In this document: positions 25,231 to 33,864 of the stretch, piece by piece
Numbering within the stretch: the stretch's first letter is position 1
Layout of the letters: each line of letters begins with the position of its first letter
Assembly (NCBI GenBank): GCA_951812755.1
Contig: OX638329.1
Location: 1,411,339 to 1,475,338 of the forward strand
Length of the DNA: 64,000 bases
Direction: 5' to 3'
Source: an uncultured Latescibacterota bacterium
GTDB lineage: Bacteria; Latescibacterota; UBA2968
Translations under genes and position numbers: made by a program
The notes under the pieces: generated by a model
What the model was told of the DNA's origin: nothing
Database searches by the model: none
Seen by the model: the letters and a program-made list of their open reading frames with translations, nothing else

Positions 25231-25436
25231 TTCCACAACTGGCGCATCTCCGGCGGCACATAACCAGCGGCAAATGCCTTCTTCAAAGGACGGTCGGCAT
25301 GCGCCAGGCGCAGTATATTGTCAACGTTAATACGCACGCGATAACGGGCATTAGGACCTTCGCGCCGTTCCTTCGCCAACCGTTGTGCCTCATGGAAAAT
25401 ATTGGAATTGTCCCAATAAATGAAAACACTGTTCAT
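25224..25436 (-). pseudogene. Truncated NYN-domain (PIN-like RNase) protein
   Basis: A 70-codon frame starting MNSVFIYWDNSNIFHEAQ, the first strand of a NYN/LabA-type nuclease with the first catalytic Asp, and ending RQLWNQ then stop where full-length relatives continue with the remaining catalytic acids. The cut coincides with the fic 3' end. GGAGG lies nine bases before the ATG. The protein, if made, would lack most of the active site. Confidence 0.75.
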
Positions 25437-25476
25437 GCCGCACCACCTCCTTTTATCTGACAAAATAGCGAAAAAC

Positions 25477-25603
25477 CTTCTGGATTACTGGCGTTGTGCT
25501 GCGCGTGGCGGCTAAAGCATGTCCCTGCATGGTGTAAGCAGGGACCACGCCGCAATGACAATCAAAACCTTCTGGATCGCGGCTAAAACCATGCCGCGAT
25601 GAC
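25477..25603 (+). repeat. Compound palindromes of the CTGGAT-GCGGC family
   Basis: Between the NYN stump and the TPP-enzyme gene. 25572-25603 holds ATCGCGGC and GCCGCGAT arms around TAAAACCAT. A longer variant at 25477-25556 has GTCCCTGC/GCAGGGAC and GCGTGG/CCACGC arms and ends in the same GCCGCAATGAC tail. The rest of the 25437-25718 gap shows no gene. Confidence 0.8.
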
Positions 25604-25718
25604 AAGACAGGGGCGAGGGCACGGCAGCCCATTTCTTTGCTGCCACTATCCTTCCTGTGAATATACCCAAAAAACTCCTGAATGACTACTTAACTATCCC
25701 AAACAGGCGCACACAACA

Positions 25719-27347
25719 TCACGTCGGGACATTCGGCTCTGCCTTGGTCATAACCTCCAGGACAGCGGTTTTGCCCTCTCTATTCGCGGCGAGTGCGCGG
25801 TGAATCGCGGGTGCGAGTTCGCCGGGCGTATCCACGCGCTCGGCATGTGTGCCCAAACCCGCGCTCACCTGGGCGTAATTCCCGCTCATCTCATTGCTTC
25901 CAAAGCGATCTGACGCATACGGCATATGCGAATCGTACTTCGTCATCACGCCATTATTGAGCACAACCGTAAAAATCGGAATCTCTGCCCGAACACCCGT
26001 CTCCAGATCCAGCCCCGCCATCCCAAACGCCGCATCACCCATCAAATTGATCACCTGCTTCTCCGGCGCAGCCAACTTCGCGCCCAACGCCAGCCCCAGA
26101 CCATATCCGAGCTGCGTTGACTTGCCCCACCCCAGGTACCCGCGCGGCGTCACGGGCTTCCACGTCGGAACGAGTTGATCGCGCGGATAACCCGAATCGT
26201 GGGTAATAATCGTATTGCCCACATCGACCGCATTCTCCAACTCTCGAATCACCCGATAAGGACTGATCGGAATTTCATCGGACGTAAAATGAGGCTCCCA
26301 CAGATCGGCAAACTCGCGGGTCACAGCGGCAACCCGGTCCTCGGCATCGTTCTCACGCCCACCCTCGCCAATTTGTCGTTTGGCCTCTTCAATCATCTGC
26401 CTCAACACCAGCTTCGCATCTCCCAGTGCGCCCACTGCAACCTCGAAATCCTTGCCCATATCCTCGGCACAATTCGTCACCTGCCCGAGAGGAACCCCCT
26501 CTGGCATAGGCGTGGTAAATGTATTGCGCGTAAAACTCGTACCAATCCCCAGCCCAAAATCCATCGTCTCCAAAAACCGCTTGACCATCAACGTATAGGT
26601 ATGCCCGCCAGTGCCCAGTGATAGTGGATGCGTCTCTGGAAAAACACTCTTGCCAGCAAGCGTCGTCATCACGGGAACACTGGCCAACTCGGCAAACTCG
26701 ATCAGTTCCTCCGTCGCCTCGGCATACAACACCCCCTGACCCGCAATAATAACCGGACGCGAAGCTCCGAGAAGATCTGTAATCATATCCCGCACATCCT
26801 CAGATGCAGCGGCAGAGCGCCGGGCCTGAACCGGCGTATAAGCGACCTCCTCACCGGGATATTCGGCAGCCATAGCCTCCCTGTGCATCTCCAACAACAC
26901 CGGACCCAAACGCCCGCTCTTCATCTGCACAACCGCGCGACGCATCATAACCGGAATATCCTCTACCGCGTATATTTGCGCCGCCCACTTTGTAATATGA
27001 CGGTAGTTCCGCACCGCTTCAAACGTCGGATGAATGCCCTGACGCGACAGTGCTTCTCCGCCGGGCAAGTGCAACACGGGCACCGAATCTGCATAGGCCT
27101 GTGCCACGCCCCCAAACGCATTTTCCGCGCCGGGACCTTGCTGCATCGTAAAAACGCCAAACTTTTTTCCATTGGACACGCGACTAAAACCATCGGCCAT
27201 ATTGACACCCGCGCGCTCCTGACGACAAATAATAGGGGTAATTCCCGCCTTCGCCGAGGCTTCGATCAGCGTCTGATGGGGAAATGCCACCAGAAATTCA
27301 ACGCCTTCTGCCTTGAGCACACGCGCCATAGCATCGTAACCAGTCAT
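25719..27347 (-). CDS. Thiamine-pyrophosphate-dependent decarboxylase/synthase, acetolactate-synthase-like
   Basis: A 542-residue three-domain TPP enzyme. The N-terminal domain has ICRQERAGVNMADGFSR with the glutamate that activates TPP; the middle domain fits the Rossmann-like TPP central domain; the C-terminal domain has GDAAFGMAGLDLETG...NN for Mg-diphosphate binding. The substrate is not predictable; acetolactate synthase, glyoxylate carboligase and benzoylformate decarboxylase are relatives. The ATG at 27347 follows GGAGA by five bases, and 22 upstream codons are rejected. It diverges from the catabolic operon at 27669. Confidence 0.8.
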   Translation of the reverse strand: MTGYDAMARVLKAEGVEFLVAFPHQTLIEASAKAGITPIICRQERAGVNMADGFSRVSNGKKFGVFTMQQGPGAENAFGGVAQAYADSVPVLHLPGGEALSRQGIHPTFEAVRNYRHITKWAAQIYAVEDIPVMMRRAVVQMKSGRLGPVLLEMHREAMAAEYPGEEVAYTPVQARRSAAASEDVRDMITDLLGASRPVIIAGQGVLYAEATEELIEFAELASVPVMTTLAGKSVFPETHPLSLGTGGHTYTLMVKRFLETMDFGLGIGTSFTRNTFTTPMPEGVPLGQVTNCAEDMGKDFEVAVGALGDAKLVLRQMIEEAKRQIGEGGRENDAEDRVAAVTREFADLWEPHFTSDEIPISPYRVIRELENAVDVGNTIITHDSGYPRDQLVPTWKPVTPRGYLGWGKSTQLGYGLGLALGAKLAAPEKQVINLMGDAAFGMAGLDLETGVRAEIPIFTVVLNNGVMTKYDSHMPYASDRFGSNEMSGNYAQVSAGLGTHAERVDTPGELAPAIHRALAANREGKTAVLEVMTKAEPNVPT

Positions 27348-27480
27348 AGACTTCTCCGTTTTGTATATTGTGAAAAATGGATAAATTGTTACCTTATGCA
27401 GGGTCGGAGCCAAAGATATTCTGATTGCACGAATAATACAATGGGATTTTGAGACGCCACATCATTTAATCTATAACTAT

Positions 27481-27674
27481 GTACAAAGTGATGTGTGACT
27501 TCAAAACCGCCACATAGTAATACCGGTATACAGATATAAGAAAGTCAAAACCACTGGATTGCGGCTAAAACCATGCCGCAATGACGGCTCTAAAATCCTT
27601 GTTCTTCTGACTGCTAACCACTGATTGCTTATTTTTTTGACCATTATTTTAAAGTCACACATGACGTTATGTAC
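27481..27674. mobile_element. MITE-like 194-bp element with terminal inverted repeats
   Basis: Ends 27481-27506 and 27647-27674 are reverse complements apart from a two-base gap and a few mismatches (core ATGTGTGACTT). No ORF inside. A member of the CTGGAT-GCGGC palindrome family lies within at 27554-27585 (ATTGCGGC and GCCGCAAT). The right end includes the start codon of the methyltransferase gene. This explains most of the 27348-27668 gap. Confidence 0.6.
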
Positions 27675-28334
27675 AACTCTCCAGCGGATACCTGTCCGCT
27701 TTGCAAAAGCCAGAACACAACCCACTATTTCCGCGACTCATTCAGAGAATATCTAATCTGTACGGATTGTTCCCTGATCTTTGTCCCCAAAACTTTTCAC
27801 CTATCGGAAAAAGAGGAAAAACAACGCTACGACCTGCACAGAAATGATCCCACAGACCCAAAATACAGGGCATTTTTATCGCGAATTTGCAACCCCCTGA
27901 AAGCGCGCCTGTCCAAACGCGCGCACGGCCTGGATTTTGGATGCGGTCCCGGACCGACATTATCCCTCATGTTGCAAGCGTGCGGATATACCGTCGATAT
28001 ATACGACAAGTTTTACGCGCACAACCCCGAAGTCTTCCAGCGCGAATACGACTTTGTAACCGCAACAGAAGTCGTCGAACACCTGAAAAACCCGCAATAT
28101 GAATTGCAAAGACTTTATCGCCTTGTAAAACCGAACGGCATACTCGGCATCATGACCAAACTCGCAATCGACAAATCCGCATTTGAAAATTGGCATTACA
28201 AAAGAGACCCAACACACATCTGTTTTTTTTCAAAAACGACATTTGAATGGCTGGGAAAAACCTATGAATCAGAAATCGAATTCATCGGAGCCGATGTGAT
28301 TTTAATCCACAAAACAAGAAAAGGACACAGATGA
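27669..28334 (+). CDS. SAM-dependent methyltransferase with N-terminal zinc ribbon
   Basis: A 221-residue class I methyltransferase. An N-terminal ribbon has CPLCKS (9-14) and CTDC (32-35); the SAM site is LDFGCGPGPTLSL, with EVVEHL and VKPNGILGIMT downstream. This ribbon-plus-methyltransferase layout is common in small-molecule or glycan modification. Substrate unknown. It starts at an ATG inside the MITE-like repeat with no obvious ribosome site, and its stop overlaps the next start (ATGA). Confidence 0.8.
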   Translation: MYNSPADTCPLCKSQNTTHYFRDSFREYLICTDCSLIFVPKTFHLSEKEEKQRYDLHRNDPTDPKYRAFLSRICNPLKARLSKRAHGLDFGCGPGPTLSLMLQACGYTVDIYDKFYAHNPEVFQREYDFVTATEVVEHLKNPQYELQRLYRLVKPNGILGIMTKLAIDKSAFENWHYKRDPTHICFFSKTTFEWLGKTYESEIEFIGADVILIHKTRKGHR

Positions 28335-29323
28335 AAAAATCATTAGACGCAAAACTCGCCGACATACGCAGCAACCCCAACAGCGATGCATTTATCATTG
28401 CGTATGCCGCTGATCCCGACATGTCAAAAGGCCTTGCAACACTCACAGATGCCACACCATCTATACAAGCCTATTACGATGACCTTGTGGATATCACTGA
28501 ACAAGCCAAAATCGATGTTTTACTCACCTCTGTCTCCAGTATGGATGTGCTGGCACGAGAAAAACGGCTTTTTGATACATCGCCTGTAACACCTGCCGTA
28601 CGCGCCAATGACACAACCGACCTGTGGGATGCAACAGGCGCAGGATACACCTCTCTACCATCCCGCCCCTTTGCCTCACCCACAATAGAAGAAGCGCAAT
28701 ACGGCACGCTATTGCCCCAACCAGACCAGAAACCAGACATCGACCTCGGCCTGTACTCGGTCACATTCAACAACAATCTGGACACAGACTGGCTCACACT
28801 AACAGAGTTTAAGGCATTCAGAACAGAAGCCGTACGCAAAGGATTTCGATACTTCCTCGAAGTCTTTAATCCCAATGTAGCGGACTGCGGGTTGAATCCA
28901 GAAGACATCCCCACTTATGTCAATGACCAGATCGCCCGGATGCTCGCCGGCATACCCCGGGCATCGCGTCCCGAATTTTTGAAAATCGCCTACAACGGCC
29001 CAGAATCTATGGAGAGCCTCGTCAATTACGATTCCACAGTCGTCGTCGGCATCCTCGGCGGACCAACGAGCACCACTTACGATTCATTCAAACTCATTTC
29101 AGAAGCAAAAAAACACGGCGCGCGCGTCGCCCTCTTTGGCCGCCGCATCAAAGGTGCCGAAAACCCCCTGGCATTTGTCGAAGTCTTGCGCAATGTGGCA
29201 GATGGCCTTGTCAGCCCAGAAGAAGGGGTAAAAATCTATCGAAACACACTGAAAAAACTCGGCATCGCGCCATTGAGAAATTTTGAAGACGACATGGTAA
29301 TCTTCACGCCGGGACTGCTATAA
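28331..29323 (+). CDS. Aldolase-like TIM-barrel protein
   Basis: A 330-residue protein that resembles class I aldolase-type (beta/alpha)8 barrels in its second half: FLKIAYNGPESMESLV, VVVGILGGPTSTTYDSFKLISEAKKHGARVALFGRRIKGAEN and a final VADGLVSPEEGVKIY helix. The first half is less typical. Lys221 in FLKIAY is a candidate Schiff-base lysine, unproven. Coupled by a four-base overlap to the methyltransferase. A role in cleaving a sugar-derived intermediate fits the neighbours. Confidence 0.5.
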   Translation: MKKSLDAKLADIRSNPNSDAFIIAYAADPDMSKGLATLTDATPSIQAYYDDLVDITEQAKIDVLLTSVSSMDVLAREKRLFDTSPVTPAVRANDTTDLWDATGAGYTSLPSRPFASPTIEEAQYGTLLPQPDQKPDIDLGLYSVTFNNNLDTDWLTLTEFKAFRTEAVRKGFRYFLEVFNPNVADCGLNPEDIPTYVNDQIARMLAGIPRASRPEFLKIAYNGPESMESLVNYDSTVVVGILGGPTSTTYDSFKLISEAKKHGARVALFGRRIKGAENPLAFVEVLRNVADGLVSPEEGVKIYRNTLKKLGIAPLRNFEDDMVIFTPGLL

Positions 29324-29338
29324 TCACAAGGAAATAAC

Positions 29339-30307
29339 ATGCGCGTCACACGACTTCACAATGCACCCATCATCACCCCGGATTTGCACCCGAGTATCGG
29401 ACACAACATCCAGGGGCCATCGCTAATCCGCGTACCCGACTGGGTACCCGAGCCACTCGGAACGTACTACCTCTACTTTGCCGACCACAAAGGCAGGTAC
29501 ATCCGCCTCGCATACACAGATGACCTGCGCGGACCATGGAAAATACATCCACCGGGAACCCTGCAACTCGCCGAATCTCATTTTCCCACGCAGCCACTCC
29601 CAGCATCAGAAAAAGACATAGCGCAAATCAAAGCACTCTGGCACGCGGAAAAAGGACCCCAAAAATTATCCCACGACCTGATGACAGAAGCCACCACACC
29701 GCATATTGCATCACCGGATGTACACGTCAACCACACCGATCAAACCATTGTCATGTACTATCACGGCCTTGAAAAACTCGCACATCAAATCAGCCGCGTC
29801 GCCACATCTCCCGATGGGATCAATTTCACAGCACGCCCAGAAACCTTTGCCAAAAGCTATCTCAGAATCTTTCGACACGCAGATTATTTCTATGGCATGG
29901 CAATGCCGGGTCAATTTTATCGGTCAGCTGACGGATTCTCCCACTTTGAAGAAGGTCCATTGCTATTCAACAAAAACATGCGTCACGCGGCTCTGTTAAA
30001 GCGCGAAAATACCCTGTATATATTCTGGACGCAGGTAGGGGATGTGCCCGAACACATTTTGCTAAGCACCATTGACATATCGGTTGACTGGCAAAATTGG
30101 CACGCGACAGAAAGCATAGAAATCTTGCGCCCAGAACAGCCATGGGAAGGCGCGGACGCACCTCTGGAACCCTCTATCCGCAGCGTGGCTTATGGACACG
30201 TCAATCAGCTACGCGACCCGGCAATCTTTGAAGAAAATAACCACACCTATTTGCTATATGCCGTCGCTGGAGAAAGTGGCATAGCCATCGCCGAAGTCGA
30301 ACTATAG
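29339..30307 (+). CDS. GH43/GH32-like five-bladed beta-propeller protein
   Basis: A 322-residue protein with repeated blade motifs: NIQGPSLIRVP, YYLYFADHKGRYIRLAYTDDLRGPW, ASPDVHVNHTDQTIVMYYHG and LRDPAIFEENNHTYLLYAVAGE. These match glycoside hydrolase family 43/32/68-type propellers, though I could not assign all three catalytic acids. No signal peptide, so it would act inside the cell on an imported glycoside. It begins 15 bases after the aldolase-like gene. Confidence 0.65.
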   Translation: MRVTRLHNAPIITPDLHPSIGHNIQGPSLIRVPDWVPEPLGTYYLYFADHKGRYIRLAYTDDLRGPWKIHPPGTLQLAESHFPTQPLPASEKDIAQIKALWHAEKGPQKLSHDLMTEATTPHIASPDVHVNHTDQTIVMYYHGLEKLAHQISRVATSPDGINFTARPETFAKSYLRIFRHADYFYGMAMPGQFYRSADGFSHFEEGPLLFNKNMRHAALLKRENTLYIFWTQVGDVPEHILLSTIDISVDWQNWHATESIEILRPEQPWEGADAPLEPSIRSVAYGHVNQLRDPAIFEENNHTYLLYAVAGESGIAIAEVEL

Positions 30308-30339
30308 ATCAAACCACCTATTCACTGTGAGGGCTAATA

Positions 30340-31464
30340 ATGTCAGATTTACTCCCTGATAAACTCCTGGAATACTCTGTCGTCTATACAGACCGCGCAC
30401 TCAACCACATGTCGCAATCCTTCCAGGGCGTGATGAAAGATATCTCCGCCACACTCAAAAAAGTGTATAACGCCAGTGCGGTCATCGTCGTTCCCGGCAG
30501 TGGCACATTCGGCATGGAAGCCGTAGCGCGACAATTTGCCACAGACAAAAAATGTCTTGTAATTCGCAATGGATGGTTCAGCTATCGCTGGACCCAAATT
30601 TTCGAAATGGGCGATATACCATCCCAATCCACTGTCCTCAAAGCGCGGCGCACGGGCGATGACAAACACGCCCCTTATGCACCCGCGCCCATCGAAGAAG
30701 TCGTGCAAACAATCGCAGCAGAAAAACCGGACTTTGTCTTTGCACCACATGTCGAAACCGCATCCGGGATCATACTCCCCGACGACTACATCTGTTCCGT
30801 AGCAGACGCCATACACGCTGTTGGCGGCCTCCTGATATTGGACTGCATCGCCTCGGGAACAATCTGGGTCGATATGAAAGCCTGCGGTGTCGATGTCCTG
30901 ATCAGTGCCCCACAAAAAGGCTGGAGCGCCTCTGCGTGTTGTGGCCTGGTCATGCTCAGTTCCGCTGCGCTGGCGAGAATTGAATCCACAACCAGTTCCA
31001 GTTTTGCCTGCGATCTGCACAAATGGCTCCAAATTATGGAAGCTTATGAAGGTGGCGGCCATGCGTATCACGCGACCATGCCCACGGATGCCCTCACAGT
31101 ATTTCGCAACGCAATGCAAGAAACCGAAAATTACGGCTTGGATAAAATATGCGCGCAACAACGCGAACTCGGCCACAAAGTTCGCGCACTCTTGAGCAGC
31201 AAAGGCATAAAAAGCGTGGCAGCAGAGGGATTCCAGGCACCGGGAGTAGTAGTCAGCTACACCGAAGACCCCGACATACAAACGGGAAAAAAATTTCTGG
31301 ACGCTGGCCTTCAAATCGCCGCTGGCGTACCATTGCAATGCGACGAACCAGAAGACTTTCAGACCTTTCGCCTGGGCCTATTCGGCCTGGACAAACTCCA
31401 GAACATCGACCGCACCGTCCAAAAACTCGACGACGCCCTATCCCAAATGCGAATAGACGAATAG
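30340..31464 (+). CDS. Class V aminotransferase, alanine-glyoxylate type
   Basis: A 374-residue PLP enzyme of the alanine-glyoxylate/serine-pyruvate aminotransferase group. GSGTFGMEAV (53-62) binds the cofactor phosphate, HVETASG (137-143) and DCIASGTIW (168-176) are family motifs, and Lys193 in SAPQKGWSAS is the PLP lysine. It would interconvert an amino acid and a 2-oxo acid such as glyoxylate or pyruvate, in step with a catabolic operon. Start ATG at 30340 preceded by GTGAGGG. Confidence 0.85.
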   Translation: MSDLLPDKLLEYSVVYTDRALNHMSQSFQGVMKDISATLKKVYNASAVIVVPGSGTFGMEAVARQFATDKKCLVIRNGWFSYRWTQIFEMGDIPSQSTVLKARRTGDDKHAPYAPAPIEEVVQTIAAEKPDFVFAPHVETASGIILPDDYICSVADAIHAVGGLLILDCIASGTIWVDMKACGVDVLISAPQKGWSASACCGLVMLSSAALARIESTTSSSFACDLHKWLQIMEAYEGGGHAYHATMPTDALTVFRNAMQETENYGLDKICAQQRELGHKVRALLSSKGIKSVAAEGFQAPGVVVSYTEDPDIQTGKKFLDAGLQIAAGVPLQCDEPEDFQTFRLGLFGLDKLQNIDRTVQKLDDALSQMRIDE

Positions 31465-31492
31465 ACGAACCCCGCCCAACCACCCAAAACCT

Positions 31493-31614
31493 CTGGATTG
31501 CGGCTAACACCATGCCGCAATGACGGCTTTGTTGATTCGTTGATTCGTTGATGAACTGCTGGCGCAGTTGTACCCCGTTCCGTTGATTCGTTGATTCGTT
31601 GATTCGTTGATTCT
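31493..31614 (+). repeat. Palindromes embedded in a GTTGATTC tandem array
   Basis: 31493-31524 is a CTGGAT-GCGGC family palindrome (ATTGCGGC, loop TAACACCAT, GCCGCAAT). Then 31531-31552 and 31582-31614 contain 8-bp tandem units GTTGATTC, interrupted by the hairpin sequence 31553-31580 (GAACTGCTGGCGCAGTTGTA, followed by a CCCCGTTC tail). No gene in this 194-base gap. Confidence 0.85.
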
Positions 31615-31658
31615 TTACTGCGTTCATCGGTGATTGCATTTTGAAAAGGAGAAATATC

Positions 31659-32639
31659 ATGTATGTAGGCACACAGTATTTTGGCACATCAAAAATAGAA
31701 ATGGAATTTCTATCACGCCATGGCGTCACCCATTTTGACGCCACAGTCGAGGGCATGGATGCCGACACCCTCGCGCGTCACAGAGAAGAAGCCGCCGCTT
31801 ATGGGGTCGAACTCGAAATGATTCACGTCCCCCCAATGGACAGCATCCCCATGGCAAAGGATCCGCAACGCGACAAAGACATCGACCTGTTCTGTCAATA
31901 CATCGAAAACGCGCACAAAGCCGGACTGCGCGGTCTGAACTACAACTTCTGCGTCTTGCGCGCCCCTTCGGGCGGCCTTGTACAGCGCACCGGACGCAGG
32001 CCGGGTCGCGGCGGGACAACGTACAGCTCTTTTGTCCTCTCTGAATACGACAACGACACCCTCACCGAAATCGGTCGCGTGAGCCGGGAAGAGGCTTTTG
32101 AACGGGCAGCGTATTTTCTCGAACGCGTAATACCCGTCGCCGAAGAATACAAAATCCAGATGGCGTGCCACCTCAACGACCCGCCAGCACCCGTGCTAAA
32201 CGGCGTGGAAAAGTGGAATTATCCCGTATTTGAGGGCCTGAAGCGATTCAGCGAACTGGTTGACAGCCCCTATCACGGATTCAATTTCTGCTGCGGCGTG
32301 GCCGCCGAAGGATTGGAAAATCCAGCCGAAGAACTCCCGCCCATCATAAAATATTTCGCAGAAAGAAAAAAAATCTTCAACGTACACTTCAGAAACATCC
32401 GCGGAGGCCTGCACGACTTTTGCGAGACCTGGCCAGATGAAGGCGACGTCAACATGTACGAGATTGTAAAAGCTTTACACCAGGCAGGCTATTCGTACAT
32501 GCTCATGCCCGACCACGCCCCCCGCCATCCCGACGACACAGCCCCCGAAGGCGTCTCGAGCCGCGTGACCCAGGCCTGGGCATTCCAATTTGGGTACATC
32601 ATCGCATTGATCCAGGCAGTCGAAAACGAGAGCAAATAG
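31659..32639 (+). CDS. Mannonate-dehydratase-like TIM-barrel enzyme
   Basis: A 326-residue protein of the xylose-isomerase-like/UxuA fold. MACHLNDPPAP, the Cys-containing NFCCG segment, FNVHFRNI and LMPDHAPRHPDD correspond to the metal-binding motifs of D-mannonate dehydratase. That enzyme converts mannonate to 2-keto-3-deoxygluconate; the exact substrate here is inferred only. Start at ATG 31659 with GGAG seven bases upstream; the longer frame from TTG 31641 is not favoured. Followed 20 bases later by the RraA-like gene. Confidence 0.75.
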   Translation: MYVGTQYFGTSKIEMEFLSRHGVTHFDATVEGMDADTLARHREEAAAYGVELEMIHVPPMDSIPMAKDPQRDKDIDLFCQYIENAHKAGLRGLNYNFCVLRAPSGGLVQRTGRRPGRGGTTYSSFVLSEYDNDTLTEIGRVSREEAFERAAYFLERVIPVAEEYKIQMACHLNDPPAPVLNGVEKWNYPVFEGLKRFSELVDSPYHGFNFCCGVAAEGLENPAEELPPIIKYFAERKKIFNVHFRNIRGGLHDFCETWPDEGDVNMYEIVKALHQAGYSYMLMPDHAPRHPDDTAPEGVSSRVTQAWAFQFGYIIALIQAVENESK

Positions 32640-32658
32640 AACAAAAACAGGAGAATAT

Positions 32659-33396
32659 ATGGCAATCGTACAACCCACCCCCGATCACGTACTGGACAAA
32701 GCGACGCGAGAAGCACTCAAGCGCGTGAACACAACCGCTGTGGTCGATGTGCTCGCGCGCAATGGGTATGACGCGCGGTACACGTATATGCCCAATCTGC
32801 AAACCATGAACCCCGGGGAGCGATTGGTCGCCAGAGCAGTCACCGTGCGCTTTGTGCCCTCGCGCCCCGACGCCGACGAAGAAAAACCGGACGGCGAAGA
32901 ATCCCCTGAATACGCCGCTTTTGAACTCGCCGGGCCAGGCGACGTCATCGTCATGGAATCCATGCGCACCAAATTGATGTCCATTGGCGGAGACATCAAA
33001 TTTCTTCGCTTAAAACAGCGAGGAGTAGATGGTCTGATCTGCGATGGCGGCATCCGCGACATGCACACCGTCAAAGACTATGGCATCATGTTGTGGGGAT
33101 ATGGCAAAACATCAAACCTCGGCACCCGCGTTGGAACGCCATATTCGACCAATGATTGGGTACAGGTCGATGGCGTCCTCGTCAGACCGGGAGACTACAT
33201 CGTAGCCGACGACGACGGCGTGGTGGTCATCCCGCGCAAAGTCGCGCCGGAAATGGCTCAAAAAGCGATAGAATACGACGACCTCGAAGAATGGATCAGA
33301 AGGCGCCTGGACACTGAAAATCTCTCCCCGGGCAAATACTATCCGCCAGATGAAGAAACATTCGCGCTATATCGCAAATGGAAGAAGGGATTATGA
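32659..33396 (+). CDS. RraA-family aldolase-like protein
   Basis: A 245-residue RraA-like protein (formerly annotated as demethylmenaquinone methyltransferase). Motifs include TTAVVDVLARNG, GDIKFLRLKQRGVDGLICDGGIRDM with the metal/oxyanion Arg-Asp pair, and GDYIVADDDGVVVIPR. Family members include 4-hydroxy-4-methyl-2-oxoglutarate aldolase and oxaloacetate decarboxylase. The surrounding genes favour a lyase step in carbon catabolism rather than RNase E inhibition. Its stop overlaps the next start. Confidence 0.82.
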   Translation: MAIVQPTPDHVLDKATREALKRVNTTAVVDVLARNGYDARYTYMPNLQTMNPGERLVARAVTVRFVPSRPDADEEKPDGEESPEYAAFELAGPGDVIVMESMRTKLMSIGGDIKFLRLKQRGVDGLICDGGIRDMHTVKDYGIMLWGYGKTSNLGTRVGTPYSTNDWVQVDGVLVRPGDYIVADDDGVVVIPRKVAPEMAQKAIEYDDLEEWIRRRLDTENLSPGKYYPPDEETFALYRKWKKGL

Positions 33397-33851
33397 TTGA
33401 GATTCGTCGGGGGCGACGAAAAGACGCATCCAATATCATAGATTTTCAAATCCGGATGGCAAAAGAAACAGAAGACTTTGCACTGGATCGCCCAACAGTT
33501 GAAAAAGGCGTACACGCCGTTTTTGACGACCCGCACAAGGGGGCGTATTGGATCGCCGAGTTAGACAATAAAGTCGTCGGCTGCTTGCTCACCGTCCCCG
33601 AATGGAGCGACTGGCGCAACGGAACAGTATTGTGGATTCACTCGGTCTATGTGATTCCCAGCGCACGGCGGCGTGGCATTTTTCGGATGATGTACGAAAA
33701 CTTAAAAACCACAGTCGAACAATCTGCCGACTTGCGCGGACTCAGGCTTTATGTCGAGCGGGAAAATGAACGGGCGCAAAAAACTTATAACGCAATGGGA
33801 ATGGATGGCAACCACTACAAAATGTTTGAGTGGATGAGAGAGGGATGGTAA
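33393..33851 (+). CDS. GNAT-family N-acetyltransferase
   Basis: A 152-residue GNAT protein beginning MIEIRRGRRKDASN at an ATG that overlaps the RraA stop. The acetyl-CoA motif A is IHSVYVIPSARRRGIFRMMY (with R-R-x-G-I), followed by LRLYVERENERAQKTYNAMGM. Substrate unknown. The frame is open from an ATG at 33378 but the overlapping start is better placed. Last gene of the catabolic operon; it converges with the outer-membrane protein gene. Confidence 0.85.
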   Translation: MIEIRRGRRKDASNIIDFQIRMAKETEDFALDRPTVEKGVHAVFDDPHKGAYWIAELDNKVVGCLLTVPEWSDWRNGTVLWIHSVYVIPSARRRGIFRMMYENLKTTVEQSADLRGLRLYVERENERAQKTYNAMGMDGNHYKMFEWMREGW

Positions 33852-33864
33852 AACGCACTAAAAA

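Noticed and set aside
30349-31338. A 329-codon open frame antisense to the aminotransferase gene
   Set aside because: It is a codon-bias shadow: no ribosome site, no recognisable motif, Cys- and Phe-rich composition, and the plus-strand gene is unambiguous.
31531-31614. Possible CRISPR array
   Set aside because: Units are 8 bp without spacers and there is no cas gene in the window; this is a simple tandem repeat split by a hairpin.
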